Assembly: GCA_022414725.1 (NCBI GenBank)
Contig: CM039466.1
Span: forward strand, 16,726,502 to 16,790,501
DNA length: 64,000 nucleotides
From: Microglena sp. YARC
Lineage: Eukaryota; Chlorophyta; Chlorophyceae; Chlamydomonadales; Chlamydomonadaceae
Direction: 5' to 3'
In this document: positions 30,501 to 39,354 of the stretch, in pieces
How positions within the stretch are numbered: position 1 is the first letter of the stretch
How the letters are laid out: the number at the start of each line of letters is the position of its first letter
Made by a program: the position numbers and the translations under genes
Notes under the pieces: model-generated
Databases searched by the model: none
What the model saw: the letters and a program-made list of their open reading frames with translations, nothing else
Told to the model about the DNA's origin: nothing

Positions 30501-31120
30501 TTGTTCAGATCCTTCCCGAGGAAGTAGTGGCTGTTAAGCAGCTCTTGCCTCTCGGCAGGATTGCCATTGGCCAATGCGACATCAGTAGCAGCGCCGGAGG
30601 CGGCGAGTCGTTGCACGAGGTCAGCGACTTCGGCCTCCTTAGCGGATATCCTCGCCATGAACTGCTCGGTTAGGACCGAGTTGGCGCTGGTGACCTGGTC
30701 AAGCTGCGTGCGTAGTTGGCGAATTTGATCCACCGCGATCAGGTGGTCACCCATATGCTGGTGCCGCCTGCGGTCCGCGTCCGCCTCATAGCGAGCGCTG
30801 AGCTGCTCAATGGAAGGCTGAGCCAGCGGCGTCGTCGTTGGCGTCGTCGTCGGGGCCATGCCCACGCGCGGAGGCGGGGCAGCGGGCGGGGCATCCGAGG
30901 GTGCCGCAAGACCATTGAGGCCGTCAACCAGCGGTTGCAGCGTACCCACTGAGATAGAGGTCCGCGCGTCGGCAGAAGCGGACTCATCCAGCGTAGCACC
31001 GAGCTCAGTGTCGGGCTCAGTGTCAGAAGACGCCACCCCTTCAGGATGGGTGTCGACAACTGAATTCGTAGGCTGTTCAGCCGCGTCGTCGGATACCTTG
31101 GTGGATTTGTGTGAAGCCAT
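27533..31120 (-). CDS. gag: Chromovirus Gag, unusually long
   Basis: 1195 residues from ATG at 31120 to TAG at 27533-27535. The N-terminus is acidic and Pro/Ala-rich. A heptad-like region at roughly 110-290 (DQIRQLRTQLDQVTSANSVL and onward) is probably a coiled coil. A Pro/Ser-rich linker follows, then a capsid-like part at about 800-1000 with FMGIVAWAESLLLPELL, YHSIKSEFRKVPDLTDREKL, LFRTGLSDELRAG and FRYLQLDEARK, the pattern of the retrotransposon gag family. The tail is Gly/Arg-rich and ends in a cysteine cluster C-x2-C-x6-C-x9-C (C1144, C1147, C1154, C1164) instead of the usual CCHC knuckle. It is two to three times the length common in gypsy elements. It packages RNA into the particle. 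Confidence 0.9.
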   Translation of the reverse strand: MASHKSTKVSDDAAEQPTNSVVDTHPEGVASSDTEPDTELGATLDESASADARTSISVGTLQPLVDGLNGLAAPSDAPPAAPPPRVGMAPTTTPTTTPLAQPSIEQLSARYEADADRRRHQHMGDHLIAVDQIRQLRTQLDQVTSANSVLTEQFMARISAKEAEVADLVQRLAASGAATDVALANGNPAERQELLNSHYFLGKDLNKCRKALSALQADSAEAAAIARSSLDVVNVELATKESELRAARGDLAQSQAGEHNLTPDASRTNLPFSVCNPFDHIEDSPSRLVPYPNVLPVNRTLFPNLPTSLSNSPRFPPHAALAPALAENARLTEVNAQLTRENIAYGKRPVASPAAASPAAITMADVLAMIAADRATVARNETVPMDTEDPGGSSSGARNVGYGKGRTVGRKHVLPQAAREDDTAAQEAIAARKQAFLRGREIKASPTYAKAAKSDGLIYYHSADHPVAPYADAKLAVHMNSYADSLILDCDPEDIVAALQAVDDLRDSMTRLYTASKMRKQRWMEMMPLNIKDIADKDAALKGTKLKAHYPAVEANDERMDETLPRAPDRQVRVAGNSGLFDKLAVAQVAPAFDPEPFRLPDVYAPSGGLTGKMQRGAIPRGGTTPPPPTASTAAPLPPDGPLSVSDFSSSDHDLADSPGSPLQVPPGDPTPNRAPRAANPEPPTTPAVPQVASPAAVRSRAKRAATLPADTPSPTRQEREGTHLAPEGPPGEPGPLPPITPPSANRATRTSDHDNGFAKRVTEMRKELRLIEHKLSDKCSRAKLRRWVYNVATILELQFADCYLGSGASFERIVPHLSGAFTGQLRIPYDKAWSSDELGGLDFMGIVAWAESLLLPELLTESHVALTKLHEGGFRQDARSLQNYYHSIKSEFRKVPDLTDREKLNLFRTGLSDELRAGAHARRESGTMFETMEDLFRYLQLDEARKVVAARGKSLTDKHDRHQRGGYANQKSRYPFKRPADTKYPGKDLAFNRVQFTNSPPSDSDPDSFSSQGVATDNGGKMNSRPAKSPKLAANSSRNRAGGRGGGGRSATQPSHNGKLGGSPRPQVLSLQGADRTFGKGSISRGAGRGGRGGYGQGAGQGRSQPSGPRTPDFLGQDPQNAMHMNNSVSVGQTIWLQNGARCFFCFRYMRTCVRSLNADGRCRTRDLPNWPALNETTCPDWALDGNGPIPIWE

Positions 31121-31857
31121 TCTGCACAAGCAACAGAACAAGTCAGTAGGCTGGACAGGAATGAGTGGTGGGCGAGAGAGGGAGAATTACTCGCAACTGC
31201 AAGAGGCCAAAATTCACCTGTCACAGGGACCAGTAAATTTTGCGAGCGTAACGAGCTGATAAAGCCTCAAGCGTAACTGTATGACGCGTTTGTCCAGAAT
31301 ACGATGAGGGATAAAAGCACTGCAAAGGCACGAATCACAGGGAAACCAGGAAAGGCAACGACGAACAGAAATGCGCGACAGGATGAGCAAACGCGCAGGC
31401 AGAAAGCAACAAGGATGATGAAGCAAGCAGGGAGAGTCGCAGGACAGGGTCGTGAAGTACGCTAATTAAAGCAAGTACGGCCGAGGTGGCCAATGGAGCC
31501 ACTGCTGCTCAACTGATCAAACCCCGCTCAAGATGCTCGGGAAAGGAGCTTTAGAAGCTATGACCAAAAGGACAGGACGTGAATGCAAGAATCGAGAGCG
31601 TAGGCCATACAGGGGTCGGCAGGCTAGAAAAAGATGCCCATGCAAGACAGGTCGCAGGTGGCCTAGGGCGTGTCGAGCCTGACAGGACTGTTAACTGCGA
31701 GAGCCTAACAGGCGCTACGTGTACTCGAAGCTTACAGGTATGAGCAGGAACAGCGAGCCGAAAATGCCAGAAAGCCGGCAGGATGTCCTGGCGGGTGCGA
31801 ATAATTCGAAGAAAAATTCGTATGCGTGCGTATGTGTATGCATGAGGTCCCTAAGGA
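31121..31857 (-). other. 5' untranslated leader of the chromovirus
   Basis: About 740 bases between primer site and gag without a convincing gene. Expected to hold packaging signals. None is recognised. Confidence 0.6.
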
Positions 31858-31858
31858 A

Positions 31859-31878
31859 CGAAACCAGCTCCGCTACCA
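31859..31878 (-). promoter_or_regulatory. Primer-binding site for initiator methionine tRNA
   Basis: One base inside the 5' LTR the plus strand reads CGAAACCAGCTCCGCTACCA, which has the layout of a tRNA 3' end: T-arm CGAAACC, acceptor stem, CCA. The acceptor part resembles the eukaryotic initiator tRNA-Met end (…GCTACCA). On the minus strand it begins TGGTAGCGGAGC, the complementary primer site. Confidence 0.9.
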
Positions 31879-31879
31879 G

Positions 31880-32224
31880 TGTAACAGCACAGGATGCACT
31901 CAGCAGCCTGGGGGGTTAATCTAGTGGAACAGTCTACGTGATGTATGTTTATGTGTAGTCGATATGCGTAAGCTAGCAGAACAGTAGGGTGTTACCTATA
32001 TAGGGGATGTAGAGTTGATCGGGAAGAACGTCTTCGTGAAGGAGTAGAAGGGTTCGTCCCGAGTAGCTCGTGTCTATGTACGCAACGGGTGCGTTGTGAG
32101 AGATGAGGCAGTACATGGGTATGGTACTGTATCATGTGCGTTCGTCACGTGGCTTACGGGTAAGGTGTACCCGTATGCCTTGCTGGAAGGCCAGAGTACC
32201 CGTGAAGGGTTCTGTACCGTTACA
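31880..32224 (-). repeat. 5' LTR (345 bp)
   Basis: TG...CA ends, 13 bp longer than the other LTR. A plus-strand frame (32096-32926) runs from this LTR into the disrupted recombinase gene. I regard it as accidental. Confidence 0.95.
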
Positions 32225-32229
32225 CCCCT
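32225..32229. repeat. Target-site duplication, right copy (CCCCT)
   Basis: Matches 22400-22404. Confidence 0.95.
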
Positions 32230-32926
32230 TACTAAGCCCAAGGCCGACCTACTGCTGGCCTATCTAGATCAGCAGATAGAACTCTCTGCCTCCCCTTTTC
32301 AGAAACTGAGTTTGGCCCGTGATGCCCTCCTTTGCTTGTTTGCCTGGGACAGTGCCATGCGGGGGAAAGAAGGTGGCAAACTCTGCCTTGCCGACTTCCA
32401 CTACATGGACAAAACTCCCATCTTCCCATCCACTGGCTATGTCTCTGGCTTGCCCCTGCCAACCAAGGTTATGATCTTGCCTACCCATGGTACCAAGACC
32501 AACAAGAGATCCCGTATCCACCAGGAGCCCATCCCCTTATCTATGGGTCCCCAGCCTCTCCTGTGCTTTCTCACACGGCTCTGGTCCTACATGGAGGAAT
32601 GCCATGCCGCTGGATTCACCCCTTCTCACTTCCTCTTCCGTCCAGAGGCCCCCAACCACTCCTCATTTAAAGAGGCACCGTACAGCACCTCGAGCTTTAT
32701 CCACAGGATCCACAAGCACCTTAGAGATAGTGGGCTCGACAACGGAGAGACCAGCCACAGCTTTAGGCGTGGTACCTTGCAGGCTACCTCCCAGGCCGCT
32801 ATTGACTCCTCCCTGGCCATCTCTGCAGGTCGTGCAGCTGCTGCTCAGCATGGCCGCATCAAGACCCCACACATTGTGGACCTCTACTTGAGCCCTCATC
32901 GACACTGGGCCCGTTTCAAACCTTAG
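32230..32926 (+). pseudogene. Tyrosine recombinase, C-terminal catalytic part (element II)
   Basis: Continues the frame cut at 22404. It reads TKPKADLLLAYLDQQ, then the arginine in AMRGKEGGKL, FLTRLWSYMEECHAAGF, H-x-x-R in HSFRRG, and a tyrosine in HIVDLYLSP, to TAG. These are the R, H-x-x-R and Y of the lambda-integrase-type recombinases used by DIRS elements in place of a DDE integrase. Unlike the element III copy, this part has no frameshift (four C at about 32550-32553). The gene is inactive only because of the chromovirus. Confidence 0.85.
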
Positions 32927-33331
32927 GTTTGATCTTGTATTGGAAATGATGACCCTCCTTTCATTACGGTGATTTAAATCATTGTATTGCCCTCTTAGTT
33001 ACCCAGGATATAGACCTGTCACTGATCACTTGCATGAGCAAGCACTAGATAGCGCAGTTAAAGTCCAGGAAAGTAAGGTTGCTCGCGACAGTGGCTACGC
33101 TGCGTTGTTCGGACTATATTTATATCAGTGTCTAGACTATGTTGAAGGGACATGGGTTTGTTTTGTTACAGTCCTGTTACAGTCCTTGCCTATGAAATAT
33201 ATAACTCCAATCATGTAAGGAATTTGCTCATTGTCATTGTCCATGTTTTGTAAAATGTCTTGCTTCGTTCTTGTCTCATTTGTCCTTCATTCCATGCCCT
33301 ATGCCCTCCTCATGTAGGGTGGGTGGGTGGC
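32927..33331 (+). other. 3' flank of recombinase gene (element II)
   Basis: Non-coding, nearly identical to 14954-15359. One A fewer in the run near 33253. Confidence 0.6.
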
Positions 33332-33503
33332 TCTTAAAAATCAATTAGCTTTAGCGCCCTAGTTGAGCTGCTGTCTCATAAAACTGGACAGATCTCCTGC
33401 GGAACTTGAAACCTATCTCCCCACAGAATTTGAAACTCAAGCGTACCGCCTGACTGTATTCTTGCAGGATTGTACTACAAGACCTTTCAGGCATTCAGGT
33501 AAT
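33332..33503 (+). repeat. 172-bp DIRS-like terminus, copy 3
   Basis: Ends with GCATTCAGGTAAT at 33491-33503. It is followed by TTATC instead of GTCG. Confidence 0.9.
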
Positions 33504-33639
33504 TTATCTACGTTATATGCCACAAGCCAACTGTCTGCCAACGGTGCAAGTGCCACGTGTTGAGTGGGGTTTAGGAGATAACGCTGGCAATGTCCGAAAC
33601 CAGTTGACCGGCAAGACCTGGGCACGAGCGAATTTATGA

Positions 33640-34640
33640 GCTTCTACGTGCCGAATGGCGCATGCTACTGGAGGCGCAGGCGCTTGGTAAGTGGGGGAGC
33701 GAGGGGGAAAAAGTAGCAACAACCTATGAACTTGCACAATCATTCGGGCAGAATCATTTCTGTCTGAGTTGCTCTAGCCTTGTTAAATGGTGGGAGCCTC
33801 ATTTCCAGCCTCGGTCTTTCATCGAAATTTCAGCTGCCGCATGGCGCATCGTTGCAGCAGGCGCAGGTGCTTGGGGAGATACTCGCAACACCTGGGAATT
33901 CGACAATTATTCCAATCATGCGAACACCTTGCTTCGTGCCTAGCAAAATTCTGGTGCTTAACCCTTCTTCAATGGCGGAGTTGATGGAGCCTGTTACCCA
34001 CCTCGATCCCATGAGCTGGTGCTGGTGCGGTCTTGGCCTTCTTCTATCCATGCGAGCTGCAGGCGCAGGCGCTACAGAAGTAGGAAACGAGTGAAGAGAT
34101 ACTCGCAACAAAATCTCACGACTTCATTATTTCTGAAACATCATGCGTACTCAGTCTCGTTTGTTCCCGAGTAAAACCCTGCAGTTACGTCTCTTTCATC
34201 AATGGCAAGGCAATCTATACAGCCTCGTCCAGTGTCTGCATGGAGCATGCAGGTTGTCGTGGGACGTCTCGAGGCTGAGAGGTTGCGCCTATCTCTCTCC
34301 TCGCTCATCATTTCACCATGCGCAAGGTCCTGCTCCTTCAGATCTTATTTTACCGATTAATTCGTAGGTACTGCATAGCGTATGCGAATTGCAGGCGCAG
34401 ACACTAGAAAAGTACGGAGCGAGCAAAATTATTCGCAACAAAATATCCAGACTTCATCTTCTCTTGAAACTAATGCGTCCAGTCTCGTGTTGTTCGTGTG
34501 TTATCCTACTGTAACGACTGTGTCAAATATGGATAGGCTTCCTTATCAGCCTCGTTTAGATTGGTCTCCGACCTCGCTAATCACTTCCTGCGTTTGCGCC
34601 TGCGCCTACATCTACCCATGCGCCATTCCTTCCTGCCGGT
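33640..34640. repeat. Degenerate internal repeats with GCAGGCGCAGGCGC core
   Basis: The core GCAGGCGCAGGYGCT, followed by ACTCGCAACA, recurs near 33668, 33858, 34060 and 34390, with partial copies in between. No gene. Confidence 0.5.
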
Positions 34641-34798
34641 CCAATGGTTTCGGACGATGCCAGCGTCATCTAGTAACACGTGGTTGTGAACTCGTGGCCA
34701 TTTAAACACGTGGCAGTTTCTTGACAGGAAGGATGCTATACCCTAGATTCGAGATGGAAAAGGAAAAAAGAATGATAACAAAGAGTAAAGTGAAAAGA

Positions 34799-35008
34799 AA
34801 GACGAGGAATCCAAAGCTTATATACTAGCTAAGCTAATCTAAAAGGATGCGGGAGTCCAAAGCAGCGTGATTTTTAAGAGGCGCTAAAGCTAATCTAATA
34901 GCTAAAGCTAATCTAAAAAGAAAGACGAGGAACCCAAAGCTTATAGACTAGCTAAGCTAATCTAAAAGGATGCGGGAGTCCAAAGCAGCGTGATTTTTAA
35001 GAGGCGCG
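34799..35008 (+). repeat. Direct duplication of about 88 bp
   Basis: AAAGACGAGGAA-Y-CCAAAGCTTATA through GTGATTTTTAAGAGGCGC occurs at about 34799-34880 and 34921-35008. It contains GCGCTAAAGCTAAT, also present in the 172-bp DIRS-like terminus. Confidence 0.75.
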
Positions 35009-36589
35009 TGCCAACTTCGTGACGTCACCAGATCTAATTCAACAACCGAATTTAACCGCCCCTTAACTTTCTTTAACGGCGGGGGGGGTGCGCCGTTGCA
35101 CTAACCGGGACGGTTGGTCTTTAACCGGATCTCAACTTTTTGTGTTTCCGACCAAACACTGGTTGGAAACAAGCTGCTAGTTACGGGTTAAAGGATAAGG
35201 TTAGTGGTTCGTTAAGTTCGTTTGGCTTCCAAGCTGCGAGATATATTGGCTACGCTAGCTCCAGTTCAGTCCGTCAATTTCTGCAGATTCGAATTTTCTA
35301 GAGCAGCAAGCAAGAAGGCATTGGCCGAGCAGATGTTGATGATCAGCTGCCAGATCTCACCCAGCAATCTCGATCGACGGGTCGCTGCGGAGCGCTGCGG
35401 AGCCTCGAAGTCGCTTGCTTCACAGCACGGTTCGTGCTGGGGAGCAAGGCCCGAAAATAGCTCGTCTGTCACCCAAAATTCAAAAATCACGAGGCTATCC
35501 AGAAGTACACGATCAACCTGACCAAACGCAAACTGCGAGCGCAAATGCACGTGTAAACAGAAACTGGTTAAGTTTGCGTTCGTTGAGGGTTCGGGCATAC
35601 GTGGCGCTAACTTTTTGGTTATTTCGCCAAATTAACTGGCCGAGATAACCGGCTCGTGTAAACGCCCTCTAAGCTATATGCTTTGGGTTCCTCGTCTTTC
35701 TTTCTTTTCACTTTACTCTTTGTTCACTCTTTTTTCCCCTTTTCCTTTTCCTTTTCCTTTCTCGAATCTAGGGTATAGCATTGACCTTCCTGTCAAGTAA
35801 CTGCCACGTGCTTAAATTGCCACGAGTTCACAACCAGGTGTTACTAGATGACGCTGGCATCGTCCGAAACCATTGGACCGGCACGAAGGAATATGTGAAA
35901 TAGCGCATGGTAGAAGTGATTAGCGAGGTCGGAGATAGTCGCAACCTAAGGACATCAGACCTTCCACAGCAGCCTTCATCTTTCATGATATGGTCTGACC
36001 ATTCTGAACAAGCTTCTCCATCATAGTACTACAGACAACTATTGGTTACAGACGAACAAATCGCGACTGGGTGCGCATTGGTTTCCTGAGATGAAGAAGT
36101 CTGGATATGGAATTGCGAATATCTTTGCAGTGGTTCCCTTCTTCTGAGCCAAATATTTGTGCAATTCGCATGCGCCATGCGGGTCTTGTTCCTTCATGGA
36201 TAGAAATAGTCCTGATGGAACAGGGCCAAGCGCATGGAAGATATTACCATTGATGGAGGATAGGAGAGTCGCAACTTGTCTATGTCGTTCATCAACAGCC
36301 TGTATCCTTCATGGAGTTACTGAATGATGCTTCGGGTGCTAGTCGGGAACAAACGAGACTGAGTTCGCATGATTTTCTAGTGCTTGAGTTGCGAGTAACT
36401 CTTCATACTTTGCCTACTTATGCAGCGCCTGCGCCATGCGGTTCCTACGATTTCATGGATAGAAGAAGGCTGTCTATTTATTGGAGAGCGAGGTGGGACA
36501 TAGTTGCAACCTGGCAACCACGGAACGTCCCACCGCGGCTCGCATCTTCCATGTTAAGCGAGTATCTCTCCACGTCTGAAGGCGTTTGC

Positions 36590-37010
36590 GCCTGCAGGTA
36601 GCATGCGCCATGCGGCAGCTTGGATAACAACGATGGGACAAGGCTGCGAACGAAGCTCCAGGAACACTGCCACGAAACGAGGTTTGAGCAGCAGAGTTTA
36701 GCAAGAAAGATAGAAGCTGTTCGCATGATTGAAACAAATGATCAAGTTCTGATGTATTGCAACTATCTCCCCTCTCGCAGCCCAAGCGCCTGCGCCTGCA
36801 AGTAGCATGCGCCATGCGGCAGCTAAGATTTCATAGCTTGAAGACGGCTCCTGTACCTCCAGCAATATTCGAGGCTCGAGCAAAAGATTCGTGCAAGAAA
36901 GAAAGGCAGCTGTTTGCATGATTGTGCATACAAAAAATGAAGTTCCGAGGTTGCGACTATCTCCCCCTTCGCTCTCTTCTTCTCAGGCGCCTGCGCCTGC
37001 AGGTTGCATG
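36590..37010. repeat. Three units of about 200 bp with GCGCCTGCGCCTGC core
   Basis: The core followed by a GCATGCGCCATGCGG motif occurs near 36585, 36785 and 36985, spaced about 200 bp. It is the complement of the core in 33640-34640. Confidence 0.6.
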
Positions 37011-37175
37011 CGCCATGCGGTATCTAGGACTTCATAGATTCGCTCTGCCGGTCCACTGGCTTCGGATGTTGCCAGCGTCATCTTCTAAACCCCAGTCACA
37101 CTTATCACTCAACGCGTGGCACTTTCTTGACAGGAAGGGCTATTGCCGTTGGCAGTCAGTTGGCTTGAGGCATAT

Positions 37176-37591
37176 TTACTTCCCTGTTTTTCGCCGAACC
37201 TCAGCCTTCTCAAGCTCCCCCCCCCTCCCCCCCCCCCCAACTCCTTGAAGCTAATCTCCCTCGGCCACTACGTGCCGGCTGTCTTTTATCCGCTCCACAC
37301 TTCGCACTGTCGGTGTTTTCTTTTCGAGACTGTCCGATTGGTTACTTTCTCTGCTGTGATGACGCCGCTGCTCTAGGCGCCGCTCATGCTGACGGGCTCG
37401 TCAATGCAGTACCGACAGGCCGGGCGAGGGAAGCTAGTTCCTCCCGTAAACGTGATGATGAAAGATCTGGTGTAGGATCTGATGGGGGACCTGCTCGAGC
37501 AGCAGAAACCCCAGTAGGAGCTGATCTCCCAACTCCCTCGTCGGATGTCGACCTATCTCGAGACAAACCAGTTGGTGTGGGCATGCACTAG
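37176..37591 (+). other. Unassigned, possible short exon
   Basis: Includes C runs near 37207-37238. A frame at 37313-37591 gives 92 residues, rich in Arg, Asp and Ala at the end (SSSRKRDDERSGVGSDGG), with no known domain. It could be a host exon or chance. Confidence 0.2.
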
Positions 37592-38480
37592 TTGATGCAT
37601 GCGTGTGGGCATGCATGGAGCTTGAGTGTGGGCATGCAAGGAGTGGGCATGCATGGGGGCATGAGTATGCGCATGCATGGGGCATGCTTAACTATCGGGC
37701 ATGTGTTTGCGCATGCCGGGGCATGTAGAGGGCATGCGTGTGTTTGTCAGGTGTTTATGGGCATGCATGCAAGTTGCGTTTGGGCATGCATAGCATTTGG
37801 GATGGTCATGCATGTGTTGGGGCATGAGTTTCATGGCATGCATGGAAATATCAATGATAACGCCTGGTAAGTCGTGGTATTAAGGGAGCCCTGTCTTACA
37901 TCGGTACGGAACGGGCTGCTACTTTACCTAGACAAAGTTACCACGGCGGTTGACAGCGACCGCGACTGCTTAAGTGTTGGCATGTATGACAGATGCAGAA
38001 TGCATGTTGGCATGCCAGGGCACTTGCAAGTGGGCAGTATGAATATGAGAATTGGTTTGAGTATGAGTATGGCAGTTGTGTGTGCATGCATGCCCCATCG
38101 CATGTATGTTGTTTGTATGCAAGAATGACAGATGGGGCATATGTTTGGTCATGCAAGGGACATGCATGTATGCATGTTATGTGTGGGCAAGATGGGGCAT
38201 GCCAGGGGGCATGCGTGTGCATGCCTGTTATGTGTGTAGGACAGGTATGATAGATGGGGCATGCGTTTGGGCATGCAATAGGGCAAGTGTTGGGGAATGC
38301 AAGGGGGGAGTGCATGATTATGTGGGCATGCATGAGGTGGGGAACACGTGTAGGCATGCATGAAAGATGGGGCATGCGTGCGGGCATGTAAGGGGGCAAG
38401 CGTGCGGGCATGCAAGTGCGCATGCATGACCATAGTGTGTGGGCATGTGTGGCAACTGAGGCGGGCATACATGAGGTTGT
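37592..38480. repeat. Dispersed-tandem array of GGGCATGC motifs
   Basis: More than forty copies of GGGCATGC or a close variant (GCATGC palindrome) occur at irregular 10-30-bp spacing, mostly in the same orientation. A non-repetitive stretch at about 37860-37975 interrupts it. Confidence 0.8.
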
Positions 38481-39354
38481 AGTGCTTTACTGCGAGTATC
38501 CACCTTGCTTTTTCTAACTCCTTGCTAGTACTCGTTGCAGGTCCTCTGTTCCAAGATTGTTGAGGTGCTAAGAAGGGACAGAAATTTGGAGCCCAGGCGC
38601 TATGTGTATCGTGATGTCAAGTGCAGCCATCACCAAGAGCACAAGCAAGGACGCAGTTTCCATGATGATCACCTACATGATCTGCAGCCTAGCTGTGAGG
38701 GAGAGCGCAGTCGTGGACGCAGCCGGTATTGTGGAACCCAGCCAGTCGCCAGAACCTGCACGGGAACGCAAGCATGACTCTGAGAGTTAAGGGGTACCGG
38801 CCTAGCAGGGTGCCAACATGTGACAAGAGAAACCTCCCACAGCCCACGAAGACGTCAGCTTGGAGACAGCTTTTCCCGTGACGCTGAACACAGGCGAGCT
38901 GGAATCAGTGACGGCATGCCCTGGAGATGAGAACACTCCCCTTGCCGTGATTCTAGATGTGACCGATGATATTTATGGGAATTAGTAAGGACATTTGTGC
39001 CCAGTAGTCATATCAAACTTGGATGAGGGTATGCATTTTGCTTTCACAAATTTGTGAACGGAACCTGAACGGAAGAAAAAAAATGTTTTGGCACTTAACT
39101 AGGGTGCGATACAAACTAATTATGGTGGTCTGCAAACCCCTTTGGATGTTCTACACTTTAGTTCTCTAGGGGCCATATTTTGAGTCTAGTATATTTCACA
39201 CTGATGGCATGATGTATGTGAATGAAGACCGCGGGAAAAAGGAAGAGTGCAATGCAGTATGTTAGGGTGTCTCGGCACCAATATTTTTATTTCTGGCTCC
39301 TCATAGCAGCTTCCTCCTTCGGCTGAATAACCAGCCAGAGGTGGTACCCGTACC
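38481..39354. other. Unassigned, possible short exon
   Basis: CTCGTTGCAG at about 38531-38540 looks like a 3' splice site, followed by an open frame of about 80 codons (CSKIVEVLRRDRNLEPRRYV). No domain is recognised, and another frame is also open. The rest has no gene. Confidence 0.2.

Larger units (their letters stand above)
22405..32224 (-). mobile_element. Ty3/gypsy chromovirus, 9,820 bp
   Basis: A complete LTR retrotransposon on the minus strand: LTR (31880-32224), initiator-tRNA primer site, gag, pro-pol with chromodomain integrase, purine tract, LTR (22405-22736). Both LTRs begin TGTAAC and end GTTACA on the plus strand. It interrupts the recombinase gene of element II and is bounded by CCCCT duplications. 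The two LTRs differ by one substitution and one 13-bp indel, so insertion is recent. Confidence 0.97.
15536..33503 (-). mobile_element. DIRS-like element II (gag, RT-RNase H, recombinase; carries nested chromovirus)
   Basis: Ends are ATTACTTGAATGC (15536) and GCATTCAGGTAAT (33503). Order along the plus strand: 259-bp block, RT-RNase H (minus), gag (minus), 66-bp array, leader, recombinase (plus), 172-bp terminus. Without the 9,820-bp chromovirus and its 5-bp duplication the element is about 8.1 kb. The recombinase gene diverges from gag/RT. From memory this recalls kangaroo of Volvox, but I could not verify it. It shares junction GTCG with element III on the left. The right flank reads TTATC instead of GTCG. 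Confidence 0.85.
33515..37175. mobile_element. Non-autonomous element(s) with long inverted termini
   Basis: 33515-33725 and about 36945-37175 are inverted copies over roughly 200 bp (shared pieces: CAAGCCAACTG, TGCCAACGG, GTTGAGTG, GGGGTTTAG, GACCGGCA). Related inverted copies lie at about 34600-34760 and 35745-35900, so the block may be two elements of 1.2-1.4 kb around a 1-kb middle, or one 3.66-kb element with a nested one. No coding capacity for a transposase is seen. TTTCTTGACAGGAAGG occurs at the outer edges of two of the termini. Confidence 0.6.

Noticed and set aside
32096..32926. 276-residue frame beginning in the LTR and running into the recombinase
   Set aside because: It is a chance fusion across the insertion border. 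The LTR part has no coding pattern.
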